Origin: Acetobacteraceae bacterium
Lineage (GTDB): Bacteria; Pseudomonadota; Alphaproteobacteria; Acetobacterales; Acetobacteraceae
Reading direction: 5' to 3'
DNA length: 40,462 nt
Assembly: GCA_027487675.1 (NCBI GenBank)
Contig: JAIYDD010000112.1
Coordinates: 1-40,462 of the forward strand
Shown here: positions 14,007 through 23,078 of the stretch, piece after piece
Position numbering within the stretch: the stretch's first letter is position 1
Layout of the letters: the number at the start of each line of letters is the position of its first letter
Position numbers and translations under genes: made by a program
The notes under the pieces: generated by a model
Database searches by the model: none
What the model was told of the DNA's origin: nothing
What the model saw: only the letters and a program-made list of their open reading frames with translations

Positions 14007-17003
14007 ATGTCCGTCACGGTCTCCGGCACCGTTCCGGACCGGCTTTTCGAGAATGCCCGCCCGGGCGACTGGGTGGCGGTGCTGCAGCTTTCGGGCGGCG
14101 TGCTGGATGTCGCGCTGACCGGCGCCGATGCCGCGCTGTTCGACGCCGCGCTGGACCGCGCCCGGCAGGCCGTCACCATCACCCCCTTCGGCGCCCTGGA
14201 TGCGGAAGCGCTGGGCGCCGCGCTGCTGCGCTTCGGCCTCTCGGTCCGCACCGCCGCGGGCTGGCAGGCGCTGGCCGGCGGCTGGTCCGTGCAGCTGGTG
14301 GACCTGGACGACACGCCGCCCCGGGACCTGCGCTTCGCCAGCGGCGGCACCGTGCTGGCCAACGATGTCGGCGCCGTCATCGGCACGCTGGCGGTGGAGG
14401 ATCCGGACACCGCCGGCCCCGTCCTGCTCTCCGTCGCCTGGCCCGATTCCGCGCGATTCGAGCTGGCGGGCACGGTCCTGCGGCTGCGGCCCGGCGTCGA
14501 CCTGCACGGCCTCGGCGGCACCACGGTCGAGGTCATGGTCGAGGCCTGGGACGGCCGCAACCTCTCCGCCTTCATGCTGCCCGTGCAGGTGCTGGCGCAT
14601 GGCGCCCCGGTCGTGCCGCTGCCGCGCGACGGCACGCTGCTGGCCGACAGCCTGGCGGGGGAGCCCGGCGCCGACTGGATCCTCGGCCATGACGGGCCCG
14701 ACACCGTCTTCGGCCATGCAGGCGCGGACACGCTGGAGGGCGGCGCCGGCAACGACCGCATGGATGGCGGCGACACCGCCGACCTGCTGCTCGGCGGGGA
14801 TGGCGCCGATTCCCTGCTGGGCGGCTTCGGCACGGACACGCTGCGCGGCGGCGCCGGCCAGGATACGCTGCGCGGCTGGAACGACGCCGACCTGCTGTCC
14901 GGCGAGGATGGCGACGACCTGCTCGATGGCGGCCAGGCCGCGGACACGCTGGATGGCGGCGCCGGCCAAGACACGCTGCTCGGCGGCGCCCAGCGCGACC
15001 GGCTGCTCGGCGGCGCGGGCAACGACAGCCTCGATGGCGGTGCCGACATCGACGTGCTGGACGGCGGCGACCACGCCGACACCCTCCGCGGCAATGACGG
15101 CAACGACCTCGCCGCGGGGGGCGCGGGCAACGACCTGGTCCTCGGCGATGCCGGCGCCGACAGCCTCGCCGGCGGCGCCGACGACGACACGCTGGATGGC
15201 GGGACGGAGGCCGACACGCTGGATGGCGGAGACGGCGCGGACAGCCTCTCGGGCGGCGCGGGCAATGACCGGCTGGCTGGCGGGGCCGGCGCCGACACGC
15301 TGCATGGCGGGCCGGGCGCCGACACGCTGGCCGGCGGGCCGGGCGACGACAGCCATCTCTGGGACGGCACCGCCGAGGACGTCTTCCTGGAACTGCCGGG
15401 CGAGGGCACCGACGAGCTGGTGGTCGCCTTCTCCCTCGTTTCGCCGCTGCCCTCCGCGGCCTTCGCCAACATCGAGCGGCTGCGGCTGCTGGACGGCGCG
15501 GGCGACCTGGCCGCCACCGGGCTCGCGCTGGTCGACGACCACCTCGCCGGCAATTCCGGGCGCAACCTGCTGGGCGGGCTTGCGGGCAACGACACGCTGT
15601 CGGGGCTCGGCGGGGCGGACACGCTGGATGGCGGGGAGGGCGCGGACAGCCTCTCGGGCGGGGAGGGCGCGGACAGCCTCTCGGGCGGCGCGGGCGCCGA
15701 CACCGCATCGGGCGGGGAAGGGGCGGACACGCTGCTCGCCGCCGAGGGCGACGACCTGCTGTCGGGCGATGCCGGGGAGGACAGCCTCTCGGGCGGCGCG
15801 GGCGCCGACACCGCCGCGGGCGGGGAAGGGGCGGACAGCCTGCTCGGCGGCGAGGGCGGCGACCTGCTGTCGGGCGATGCCGGGGAGGACAGCCTCTCGG
15901 GCGAGGCCGGCGCCGACACGCTGGATGGCGGGGAGGGCGCGGACACGCAGGATGGCGGCGCCGAGGACGACCTGCTGCGCGGCGGCGCCGGCAATGACCG
16001 GCTGCGCGGCGGCATCGGCGCCGACACCCTCCAGGGCGGCGCGGGCGACGACGAGCTGCTCGGCGCCGATGGCCCGGACCGGCTGGAGGGCGGCGACGGC
16101 AACGACCGGCTGGATGGCGGGGCGGGCGACGACGTGCTGCTGGGCGGCGCCGGCGCCGACTGGCTGACCGGCGGCGATGGCCGCGACCTGCTGGCCGGCG
16201 GCGCCGGCGACGACCTGCTGGAAGGCGGGCCGGGCGACGACACGCTGCTGGGGAGCGAGGGCGACGACGTGCTGCTGGGCGGCGCGGGGAACGACCTGCT
16301 CTCCGGCGGGCCCGGGCGCGACACGCTGGAGGCGGGCGGTCCCGGCCACCGGCTCGATGGCGGGGATGGCGACGACCTGCTGCGCGCCGGCGGCCATGCC
16401 GGGGCGGAACTGCGCGGCGGCGCGGGGGCCGATACGCTCGACGCCAGCGCCGCCGCCGCCGCCGGCGCGCTGCTGATCGGCGGGCCGGGCGACGACACCC
16501 ACGTCGTCGCCTCCCCGCTCACGCGGGTGATCGAGGAGGCGGACGGCGGCTGGGACACGCTGCGCGTGCTGCTGCCGGGCAGCGGCATGGCCCTGCCGCC
16601 GCATGCCGAGGCGCTGGTGCTGCTGGGCGCGACCGTCTTCGGCCTGGGCAACGCGCTCGACAACCGCATCGCCGGCAGCGAGGCGGCGAACCTGCTGTTC
16701 GGCGGCGCCGGCGACGACCTGCTGGAAGGCGGCGCCGGCGACGACACGATGGATGGCGGCCCGGGCAACGACACGCTGCTCGGCGGCGCGGGGCGCGACC
16801 TGGTGCTGATGGGCTCCGGCGGGATCGACCTGGTGCTGGACTTCCGCCCCGGCGAGGACCGCATCCGCATCGCGGTCGATGGCGGCGTCTCCGGCGCGCC
16901 GGCGATGCTGACGGAAGACGGCCTGGTGCTGGTCTTCGGCGCGGGCGCCGTGCTGCTCGCCGGCGTCTTCGAACTGCCGCCGGACGAGCTGCTGTTCGGC
17001 TGA
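14007..17003 (+). CDS. RTX (hemolysin-type calcium-binding repeat) protein with cadherin-like N-terminal region
   Basis: This 998-residue acidic protein is dominated by RTX nonapeptides (GGxGxDxLx) from about residue 220 to 450, 520 to 820 and 890 to 935. These bind calcium and fold as parallel beta-rolls outside the cell. The N-terminal about 210 residues lack repeats and include a cadherin-like strand (LAVEDPDTAGPVLLSV). Two interruptions (about 450-520 and 825-890) have the serralysin-like layout: a GDD.H start, an ELV/DTL strand, an IERL.LL-type line and a GN...N.LxG return. The C-terminus, DLVLDFRPGEDRIRI then ELPPDELLFG, resembles type I secretion targets. No secretion ATPase, membrane fusion protein or enzymatic domain is adjacent. 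ATG 14007 is chosen for its spacing from CAGGA. Confidence 0.85.
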   Translation: MSVTVSGTVPDRLFENARPGDWVAVLQLSGGVLDVALTGADAALFDAALDRARQAVTITPFGALDAEALGAALLRFGLSVRTAAGWQALAGGWSVQLVDLDDTPPRDLRFASGGTVLANDVGAVIGTLAVEDPDTAGPVLLSVAWPDSARFELAGTVLRLRPGVDLHGLGGTTVEVMVEAWDGRNLSAFMLPVQVLAHGAPVVPLPRDGTLLADSLAGEPGADWILGHDGPDTVFGHAGADTLEGGAGNDRMDGGDTADLLLGGDGADSLLGGFGTDTLRGGAGQDTLRGWNDADLLSGEDGDDLLDGGQAADTLDGGAGQDTLLGGAQRDRLLGGAGNDSLDGGADIDVLDGGDHADTLRGNDGNDLAAGGAGNDLVLGDAGADSLAGGADDDTLDGGTEADTLDGGDGADSLSGGAGNDRLAGGAGADTLHGGPGADTLAGGPGDDSHLWDGTAEDVFLELPGEGTDELVVAFSLVSPLPSAAFANIERLRLLDGAGDLAATGLALVDDHLAGNSGRNLLGGLAGNDTLSGLGGADTLDGGEGADSLSGGEGADSLSGGAGADTASGGEGADTLLAAEGDDLLSGDAGEDSLSGGAGADTAAGGEGADSLLGGEGGDLLSGDAGEDSLSGEAGADTLDGGEGADTQDGGAEDDLLRGGAGNDRLRGGIGADTLQGGAGDDELLGADGPDRLEGGDGNDRLDGGAGDDVLLGGAGADWLTGGDGRDLLAGGAGDDLLEGGPGDDTLLGSEGDDVLLGGAGNDLLSGGPGRDTLEAGGPGHRLDGGDGDDLLRAGGHAGAELRGGAGADTLDASAAAAAGALLIGGPGDDTHVVASPLTRVIEEADGGWDTLRVLLPGSGMALPPHAEALVLLGATVFGLGNALDNRIAGSEAANLLFGGAGDDLLEGGAGDDTMDGGPGNDTLLGGAGRDLVLMGSGGIDLVLDFRPGEDRIRIAVDGGVSGAPAMLTEDGLVLVFGAGAVLLAGVFELPPDELLFG
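15679..15894 (+). repeat. 108-bp tandem duplication inside the RTX gene
   Basis: Two adjacent 36-codon blocks, starting at 15679 and 15787, encode almost the same four RTX nonapeptides and share long identical DNA stretches. This indicates recent duplication within the beta-roll, a site where array length may vary between strains. Confidence 0.7.
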
Positions 17004-17159
17004 TGCCGCCGCAGGCAGGCCGCGACCCGCGGCCGGCGGCGCCCCGCGGCGCGGGGGCCTCGGCAGCCCCGCCGCGCGCGATCGGGCGGACCGCGGCCCG
17101 CGCGGCCGCAGGGCCCGGAGGCCCGGCCGCGCGCGCCCGGGGTGCCGGGCGCGGCGCGG

Positions 17160-17936
17160 CTACCGCACCAGGTCGCGATAGGCGTGCCAGGTCGCGTGCC
17201 CGACCAGCGGCAGCACGAGCGCCAGGCCCAGGAAGAACGGCACCATCGCCATCGCGGTGAACACCACGATCAGCCCGGCCCAGAAGGCCATGGCGCGCCG
17301 GTTCTCGATGGTGGCGCGGATGGAGACGACGATCGCCTCGAAGGCGGTGATGTCGCGGTCGAGCAGCATCGGGATGGACACCGCCGCCATCGCGAAGGTC
17401 GCCGCCGCCAGCACGAAGCCGAAGCCCGTGCCGACGATCAGGAAGGGCAGCAGGTTGTCGGAGCGCAGCAGCGCCATCGGCAGGCCCTCCACCGTGGGCG
17501 AGAAGCCGAGGCCGAAGAACAGCGCGAAGATCAGCGCGGCGATGCGCACCCAGAACAGGTGGATCAGCAGCAGCACCGCGCCCATGAAGGCCAGCTGCGT
17601 GCCGTTGCGGCGGAAGCCCAGCACGGCATCGGTGAGCGACACGGGCAGCCCCGCCTCCCGCCGCCGGCTCGTCTCGTAGAGTCCGGCGGCGAAGAGCGGG
17701 GCGACGAGGAAGAAGCCCGCGGTCGCCGGCAGCACGGCCCAGGCCGCGCCGATCTGCAGCAGGATCGCCGTCAGCGCCCAGCCCGCGACGACGAAGGCGC
17801 CGCCGTAGAAGAAGCTGATCGAGGGTGCGGCCATCATGTCGCGCCAGCCGGCTTCCAGCCATTTCCACGGCTGGTCCTTCGCCACGTGATGGATGCGCAC
17901 CGCGCTGGGCGCGGCGGCGCCGGTCTCGATGGACAT
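17160..17936 (-). CDS. DUF2189 integral membrane protein
   Basis: A 258-residue protein with five to six membrane segments, matching the DUF2189 family. It has an N-terminal RIHHVAKDQPWKWLEAGWRDM block, then SISFFYGGAFVVAGWALTAIL, PLFAAGLYETSRRREAGLPVS, and the C-terminal LVLPLVGHATWHAYRDLV. The family has no established biochemical role. It is widespread in alpha- and betaproteobacteria and is often found near cbb3 oxidase genes. It starts behind a good GGAGG site and is divergent from ccoN across 171 bases, with the FNR box between them about 72 bases from its ATG, so it may share oxygen control. Confidence 0.88.
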   Translation of the reverse strand: MSIETGAAAPSAVRIHHVAKDQPWKWLEAGWRDMMAAPSISFFYGGAFVVAGWALTAILLQIGAAWAVLPATAGFFLVAPLFAAGLYETSRRREAGLPVSLTDAVLGFRRNGTQLAFMGAVLLLIHLFWVRIAALIFALFFGLGFSPTVEGLPMALLRSDNLLPFLIVGTGFGFVLAAATFAMAAVSIPMLLDRDITAFEAIVVSIRATIENRRAMAFWAGLIVVFTAMAMVPFFLGLALVLPLVGHATWHAYRDLVR

Positions 17937-18007
17937 GCTGCAATCCTCCCCGTGCCGCGGCTGGCTTCCGTCGTAGCGAGGCTAGCGCGAAGCGGCGGCC
18001 GCGGGAC

Positions 18008-18021
18008 TTGATGCGGATCAA
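18008..18021 (+). promoter_or_regulatory. FNR/FixK/Anr box upstream of ccoN
   Basis: TTGAT-GCGG-ATCAA is an exact match to the CRP/FNR-family operator. Its centre is about 93 bases before the ccoN ATG; class II activation (-41.5) would place transcription start near 18056. cbb3 oxidase operons are classic FNR/FixK targets at low oxygen. The palindrome could also act on the divergent DUF2189 gene. Confidence 0.9.
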
Positions 18022-18107
18022 GGACGCCCATCCTGGGAAGCTGGCATTCCCCAAGGCATCGCGCCGGCCGGATCGCGCCGCGGCGTGCGGAGGGGAGATA
18101 GAGGCCC

Positions 18108-19604
18108 ATGTCAGCAACCGGCTACGTCGCCGATCTTGCCCATGCGGGGCCGGTCGCGCGGACCGAGCCCTATGTGGAGGCGCCGATCCGCGCCTTCGCG
18201 ATCGCGACGATGTTCTGGGGCGTGGTCGGCTTCCTGGTGGGTGTCGTCATCGCCTCCCAGCTGGCCTGGCCGCTGCTGAACCTCGATCTCGAATGGACGA
18301 CCTTCGGGCGGCTGCGCCCGGTCCACACCAGCGCGGTGATCTTCGCCTTCGGCGGCAACGCGCTGTTCTGCACCAGCCTGTATGTCGTGCAGCGCACCTG
18401 CCGCGCGCGGCTGTTCGGCGGCGAGCCGATGGGCTGGTTCCTGTTCTGGGGCTACCAGCTGGTGATCGTGGTCGCGGCGCTGGGCTACGTGCTCGGCATC
18501 ACGCAGGGCAAGGAATACGCCGAGCCCGAATGGTACGTCGATCTGTGGCTGACGGTGGTGTGGGTGCACTACCTGGTGGCCTTCGGCGGCACGATCATCC
18601 GCCGCGAGGAGCCGCACATCTACGTGGCGAACTGGTTCTACCTGGCGTTCATCGTCACGGTGGCGATGCTGCACATCGGCAACAACCTCGCGCTTCCCAT
18701 CACGCTCGGCCATGCGAAGAGCTACGGCCTGGCGTCGGGCGTGCAGGACGCGATGATCCAGTGGTGGTACGGCCACAACGCGGTGGGCTTCTTCCTGACC
18801 GCGGGGTTCCTCGGGATGATGTACTACTTCATCCCGAAGCAGGCGGAGCGGCCGGTCTATTCCTACCGGCTGTCGATCGTGCACTTCTGGTCGCTGATCT
18901 TCCTCTACATCTGGGCGGGTCCGCACCACCTGCACTACACCGCGCTGCCCGACTGGGCGCAGACGCTCGGCATGGTGTTCTCGATCATGCTGTGGATGCC
19001 GTCCTGGGGCGGCATGATCAACGGGCTGATGACGCTGTCGGGTGCGTGGGACAAGCTGCGCACCAATCCTGGCCTGCGCTTCTCGGTCACCGCGGTGGGC
19101 TTCTACGGCATGTCCACCTTCGAAGGCCCGGTGATGTCCATCAAGGCCGTCAACGCGCTGTCCCACTACACCGACTGGACCATCGGCCACGTGCATTCCG
19201 GCGCTATGGGCTGGGTCGGCTTCGTGACCTTCGGCGCGCTCTACTGGCTGTTCCCGAAGCTGTGGGCGAAGAAGGCCATGTACAGCGAGAAGCTGATCTC
19301 CTGGCACTTCTGGATCGCGACGCTGGGCATCGTCCTCTACATCACCGCGATGTGGGTGTCGGGCATCCTGCAGGGCCTGATGTGGCGCGCCTACGACGAG
19401 AACGGCTTCCTGCAATACGCCTTCATCGAGACGGTCGCGGCGATGTACCCCTACTACGCGATCCGCGTGCTCGGCGGCGTGCTGTACCTGAGCGGCGCGC
19501 TGATCATGGTCTACAACCTCTGGATGACCGTCACCCGCGGCGAGCAGGAGGAGGCGACGCCCGCGCGCGCCCCCATCGGCGCCGTGCCCGCGGCCGCCGA
19601 GTGA
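18108..19604 (+). CDS. ccoN: cbb3-type cytochrome c oxidase subunit I
   Basis: CcoN is the catalytic, 12-helix membrane subunit of the high-affinity terminal oxidase that reduces oxygen to water and pumps protons. The 498-residue product has the usual length and shows the metal ligands: His 73 (low-spin heme b) in [12 protein letters not shown], CuB histidines 223 ([10 protein letters not shown]) and 273-274 (GPHHLHYT), the cross-linked Tyr 267 (FLYIWAG), and His 361/363 ([10 protein letters not shown]) for hemes b3 and b. It begins behind a GGAGGGGAGA ribosome site and an FNR box and heads the ccoNOQP-GHIS cluster. Its presence implies growth at low oxygen. The next start, ccoO, is 13 bases on. 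Confidence 0.98.
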   Translation: MSATGYVADLAHAGPVARTEPYVEAPIRAFAIATMFWGVVGFLVGVVIASQLAWPLLNLDLEWTTFGRLRPVHTSAVIFAFGGNALFCTSLYVVQRTCRARLFGGEPMGWFLFWGYQLVIVVAALGYVLGITQGKEYAEPEWYVDLWLTVVWVHYLVAFGGTIIRREEPHIYVANWFYLAFIVTVAMLHIGNNLALPITLGHAKSYGLASGVQDAMIQWWYGHNAVGFFLTAGFLGMMYYFIPKQAERPVYSYRLSIVHFWSLIFLYIWAGPHHLHYTALPDWAQTLGMVFSIMLWMPSWGGMINGLMTLSGAWDKLRTNPGLRFSVTAVGFYGMSTFEGPVMSIKAVNALSHYTDWTIGHVHSGAMGWVGFVTFGALYWLFPKLWAKKAMYSEKLISWHFWIATLGIVLYITAMWVSGILQGLMWRAYDENGFLQYAFIETVAAMYPYYAIRVLGGVLYLSGALIMVYNLWMTVTRGEQEEATPARAPIGAVPAAAE

Positions 19605-19617
19605 GGAGGACGGACAG

Positions 19618-20352
19618 ATGAAGTTCCTCGGCATCGACCATTCGAAGATCGAGCGGAACCTGATCCTGATGGGCGTGCTCACGCTCATCACCGTCTCGAT
19701 CGGCGGTCTCGCGCAGATCGTGCCGCTGTTCACGGTGGCGTCCACGATCGAGCGGGTGGAGGGCATCCGCCCCTACACGCCGCTCGAGCTCGCGGGCCGC
19801 AACATCTACATCCGCGAAGGCTGCTACGTCTGCCACAGCCAGATGGTGCGCCCCTTCCGCGACGAGCTGGAGCGCTACGGCCACTACAGCCTGGCCGCGG
19901 AGAGCATGTACGACCACCCCTTCCAGTGGGGCTCGAAGCGCACGGGGCCTGATCTCGCGCGCGTCGGTGGCCGCTACTCGGACGACTGGCAGGCGGCGCA
20001 TCTGCGCAGCCCGCGCGCGGTGGTGCCCGACAGCATCATGCCGCCCTACGCCTTCCTCGACCGGCCGCTGCGCTACGACGACATCCAGTCGCACCTGCGG
20101 GCGCAGCGCGCCGTCGGCGTGCCCTACACCGACGAGATGGTGGCGAATGCGCGCGCCGACCTCGAGGCGCAGGCGCGCCCCGACCGCGACGCCGGCGCCT
20201 TCCAGGGCCGCTACGCCCGCGCCCGCCAGGCCGCCTTCGACGGCGATGCGAACGCCATCACGGAGATGGATGCGCTCGTCGCCTACCTGCAGATGCTCGG
20301 CACGCTCGTCCAGTTCCGGGACGTGACGCCCGAGCAGCTGCGGCAGCAGTGA
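19618..20352 (+). CDS. ccoO: cbb3-type cytochrome c oxidase subunit II
   Basis: CcoO is a membrane-anchored monoheme c-type cytochrome that passes electrons to the CcoN hemes. The 244 residues show one N-terminal anchor (about 14-42) and a single heme site, CYVCH (69-73), within [16 protein letters not shown], a stretch highly typical of the subunit. The [18 protein letters not shown] and MPPYAFL blocks supply the rest of the cytochrome fold and the methionine ligand region. A GAGGA ribosome site lies in the 13-base gap after ccoN. The protein is exported and hemylated in the periplasm. Confidence 0.97.
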   Translation: MKFLGIDHSKIERNLILMGVLTLITVSIGGLAQIVPLFTVASTIERVEGIRPYTPLELAGRNIYIREGCYVCHSQMVRPFRDELERYGHYSLAAESMYDHPFQWGSKRTGPDLARVGGRYSDDWQAAHLRSPRAVVPDSIMPPYAFLDRPLRYDDIQSHLRAQRAVGVPYTDEMVANARADLEAQARPDRDAGAFQGRYARARQAAFDGDANAITEMDALVAYLQMLGTLVQFRDVTPEQLRQQ

Positions 20353-20364
20353 GGGGCGCGCGCG

Positions 20365-20652
20365 ATGGACACCCTCGCCTCGATGCAGAGCCTGTTCTCC
20401 ACCCTCTGGGTGGTCTGGTTCTTCGTCCTGTTCACCGGCGTCATCGTCTGGACGATGGCGCCCTGGCGGAAGCGGGAGCTGGAGCGGCAGGGAGAGATCC
20501 CGTTCCGGGATGACCTCCCCGCGCGCCTCCGGCGCGACGATCAGCTTTCCGCGCGCCTCCGGCGCGACGATCGGCTTTCCGCGCGCCTCCGGCGCGACGA
20601 TCAGCGTTCCGCGCGCCTCCGGCGCGACCCCCCGCCCCGCAACCCGTCCTGA
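20365..20652 (+). CDS. ccoQ: cbb3 oxidase subunit CcoQ with repeat-extended C-terminus
   Basis: CcoQ is a small single-helix subunit that stabilises the cbb3 complex. Residues 1-53 look normal: the helix LFSTLWVVWFFVLFTGVIVW followed by APWRKRELERQGEIPFRDD, matching the usual short cytoplasmic tail that ends near a (L/I)PF-acidic motif. Ordinary CcoQ stops about there (50-65 residues). Here 42 more residues follow, built from four near-identical ten-residue units of the type ARLRRDDQLS, then PPPRNPS. The extension is encoded by a 30-bp tandem palindromic repeat, in frame. The tail is strongly charged and probably disordered. Whether it affects complex assembly is unknown. Confidence 0.9.
   Translation: MDTLASMQSLFSTLWVVWFFVLFTGVIVWTMAPWRKRELERQGEIPFRDDLPARLRRDDQLSARLRRDDRLSARLRRDDQRSARLRRDPPPRNPS
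20521..20628 (+). repeat. 30-bp palindromic tandem repeat inside ccoQ
   Basis: Units start at 20521, 20551, 20581 and 20611 (the last partial). They differ at only a few bases. Each carries the palindrome CGCGCC-TCC-GGCGCG followed by GACGATCRGC and TTTCC or GTTCC. The 30-base length keeps the ccoQ frame open. This resembles a mobile palindromic element that entered a gene tail and then expanded by slippage. Confidence 0.9.
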
Positions 20653-20664
20653 GGAGCGGCCACC

Positions 20665-21537
20665 ATGCCGACCAAGATCGAGAAGGACAGCCTGACGGGC
20701 ACCGACACCACCGGGCACGAGTGGGACGGGCTCAAGGAGCTGAACACGCCGCTGCCGAAATGGTGGCTCTACACCTTCTACGCGACCTGCGTCTTCGCGC
20801 TGGTCTGGGTGATCCTCTACCCGGCCTTCCCCATCAAGGGCGCCACCGGCGTCACCGGCTGGGTGGCGCGCGAGGCGGTGCAGGGCGACGTCGCCGCGGC
20901 GAATGCGCGCATGGCGCCGATGATGAACCGCATCCGCGAAGCGACCCCGCAGCAGATCGCCGCGGATCCGGGGCTGCGCAGCTTCGCCATGGCCGGCGGG
21001 CGCATCGCGTTCGCCAACAACTGCGCCGGCTGCCACGGCGCAGGCGGCCAGGGCGCCGTGGGCGGCTTCCCCTCGCTCGCCGACGACGAATGGATCTGGG
21101 GCGGCTCGCATGAGGCCATCCACGCCACCATCGCGCACGGCATCCGCGCCGGCGAAAGCGACGAGGAGCGGACCGGCATCATGCCGCGCTTCGTCGCCGA
21201 CGGCGTGCTGACGCTTCCGCAGGTGGCCGACACGGCGGAGTTCGTGCTGAGCCTCTCCGGCCGATCCACCGACGCGCGGGCGGCCGAGCGCGGCAAGGCG
21301 CTGTTCGCCGACAATTGCGCCGCCTGCCACGGCGATGCCGGCGAGGGGAACCGCGCCGTCGGCGCGCCGAACCTCGCGGACCGCGTCTGGCTGCACGGCT
21401 CCGACAAGGCGGCGATCCAGCGCTTCATCGCCAACCCGCGGCTCGGCGTGATGCCGGCCTGGGGCGGGCGGCTGGATCCGGCCACCGTCAACATGCTGAC
21501 CGTCTACGTGCACGCCCTCGGCGGCGGCGAGAACTGA
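20665..21537 (+). CDS. ccoP: cbb3-type cytochrome c oxidase subunit III (diheme)
   Basis: CcoP is the diheme c-type cytochrome that accepts electrons from soluble or membrane cytochrome c. The 290-residue protein has the family start GHEWDGLKELNTPLPKWW, one anchor (about 34-53), and two heme sites, CAGCH (120-124) and CAACH (218-222), each followed by its own cytochrome c fold with methionine-bearing GIMPRF and GVMPAWGGRL ends. It follows ccoQ by 12 bases behind a GAGGAG site. It functions in the periplasm after hemylation. Confidence 0.97.
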   Translation: MPTKIEKDSLTGTDTTGHEWDGLKELNTPLPKWWLYTFYATCVFALVWVILYPAFPIKGATGVTGWVAREAVQGDVAAANARMAPMMNRIREATPQQIAADPGLRSFAMAGGRIAFANNCAGCHGAGGQGAVGGFPSLADDEWIWGGSHEAIHATIAHGIRAGESDEERTGIMPRFVADGVLTLPQVADTAEFVLSLSGRSTDARAAERGKALFADNCAACHGDAGEGNRAVGAPNLADRVWLHGSDKAAIQRFIANPRLGVMPAWGGRLDPATVNMLTVYVHALGGGEN

Positions 21538-21571
21538 GCGCGAACCGAGGCCGGGGCCGGGGAGCACCGCC

Positions 21572-23077
21572 ATGAACGACGTGCCGGTCAAGGAAAGGCT
21601 GAAGCCGGCCGGGGCACCCGCCCCGACCGCGGAGCAGCCCTCCCTCTACGCCGATCGCCAGAAGGTTTATCCGAAGGCGGTCTCGGGCCCGGTGCGGCGG
21701 GCCAAATGGGCGGTGCTCGCCCTCTGCCTCGGCCTCTACTACCTGGTGCCGTGGATCCGCTGGGACCGCGGGCCCGATGCGCCGAACCAGGCCGTGCTGG
21801 TCGATCTCGGCCATGGGCGCCTCTACTTCTTCTTCTTCGAGATCTGGCCGCAGGAGGTCTATTTCCTGACGGGCCTGCTGGTGCTGGGCGCCATCGGGCT
21901 GTTCGCCGCGACGTCGCTGTTCGGCCGCGTCTGGTGCGGCTTCGCCTGCCCGCAGACGGTCTGGACCGATCTGTTCATGTGGGTGGAGGCGAAGATCCAG
22001 GGCGACCGCAACGCGCGGATGAAGCTGGATGCCCAGCCCTGGTCCGCCGCCAAGCTGCGCCTGAAGGGGCTGACGCATGCCGCCTGGATCGGCATCGCGG
22101 CGGCGACCGGCGGCGCCTGGATCATGTACTTCAACGACGCGCCCACCGTGGCGGTCGAGCTGCTGACCTTCCAGGCCAGCAAGGAAGTCTATTTCTTCTT
22201 CGGCCTGTTCACCTTCACCACCTACCTGCTGGCCGGCTGGGCGCGCGAACAGGTCTGCACCTACATGTGCCCCTGGCCGCGCTTCCAGGCGGCGATGCTG
22301 GACGAGAACTCCCTCGTCGTCTCCTACCGCGCCTGGCGCGGGGAGCCGCGCGGCAAGGCGAAGGCCGATGGCGTCGGCGACTGCGTCGATTGCCGTGCCT
22401 GCGTGAACGTCTGCCCGACGGGGATCGACATCCGCGACGGCCAGCAGCTGGAATGCATCGGCTGCGGGCTCTGCATCGATGCCTGCGACGACATCATGAA
22501 GAAGCTCGATCGCCCGACCGGGCTGGTCGCCTTCGAGACCTTCGCGAACATCGATGCGTCCAACGCCGCGACCAGGGCCATGTCGCCCTGCGCGGCGCGG
22601 CTGGATGCGGGCATGGCCGCGCGCACCGCGCCGCGCTTCATCCGGCCGCGCACGCTGGTCTATGCGGCGGTGCTGTCGGCGGTCGTCGCCGTGATGCTCG
22701 GCGCCTGGCTGCTGCGGCAGACGGTGACGCTGGCCGTGATCCGCGACCGCGCGCCGTTGTTCGTCAGCCTCTCCGATGGCGGCATCCGCAACGGCTACAC
22801 GGTGAAGATCGCCAACAAGGACCGCGTGGCGGGCGAGCTGACGCTGGTGCTCGAAAGCCCGACGCGGCTGCTGCTGTCGGTGCAGGAGGCGCAGGAGCTC
22901 GGCCCGAACCGCTTCCGCGTCACCACCCGTGGCGACGGCATCACGCAATGGCGCGCGCTCGCCACCCTGCCGCCCGGCGAGCGCACGCAGGAGAGCACGG
23001 CCGTCACCTTCCGCCTGCTCGATGCGCGCGGCCGCACCGTGGTTTCCGAACGCAGCGTCTTCCTGGGGCCCCACTGA
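21572..23077 (+). CDS. ccoG: cbb3 oxidase assembly protein CcoG (FixG), cupric reductase-like ferredoxin
   Basis: CcoG is a membrane-bound protein with two [4Fe-4S] clusters, shown in other bacteria to reduce Cu(II) to Cu(I) for oxidase maturation. The 501-residue product has membrane segments near 45-65, 90-110, 170-190, 205-225 and 360-380. It has the conserved WCGFACPQTVWTDLFM and CTYMCPWPRFQ motifs, and the ferredoxin cysteines in CVDCRACVNVCPTGIDI and CIGCGLCIDACDD. The C-terminal about 110 residues form the periplasmic Ig-like domain of the family. It is placed directly between ccoP and ccoH, as in canonical ccoGHIS clusters. Confidence 0.96.
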   Translation: MNDVPVKERLKPAGAPAPTAEQPSLYADRQKVYPKAVSGPVRRAKWAVLALCLGLYYLVPWIRWDRGPDAPNQAVLVDLGHGRLYFFFFEIWPQEVYFLTGLLVLGAIGLFAATSLFGRVWCGFACPQTVWTDLFMWVEAKIQGDRNARMKLDAQPWSAAKLRLKGLTHAAWIGIAAATGGAWIMYFNDAPTVAVELLTFQASKEVYFFFGLFTFTTYLLAGWAREQVCTYMCPWPRFQAAMLDENSLVVSYRAWRGEPRGKAKADGVGDCVDCRACVNVCPTGIDIRDGQQLECIGCGLCIDACDDIMKKLDRPTGLVAFETFANIDASNAATRAMSPCAARLDAGMAARTAPRFIRPRTLVYAAVLSAVVAVMLGAWLLRQTVTLAVIRDRAPLFVSLSDGGIRNGYTVKIANKDRVAGELTLVLESPTRLLLSVQEAQELGPNRFRVTTRGDGITQWRALATLPPGERTQESTAVTFRLLDARGRTVVSERSVFLGPH

Positions 23078-23078
23078 C

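Noticed and set aside
13122-16870. Two minus-strand frames of about 1000 codons with regular repeats opposite the RTX gene
   Set aside because: The regularity simply mirrors the RTX nonapeptide repeat on the other strand.
14007-17003. A pore-forming RTX toxin
   Set aside because: There is no hydrophobic pore domain, acylation site, activating acyltransferase or secretion operon nearby. Only repeats and a cadherin-like start are visible.
20510-20640. A short CRISPR-like array
   Set aside because: The 30-bp units are directly contiguous with no spacers and lie inside the ccoQ reading frame, so this is a tandem repeat, not CRISPR.
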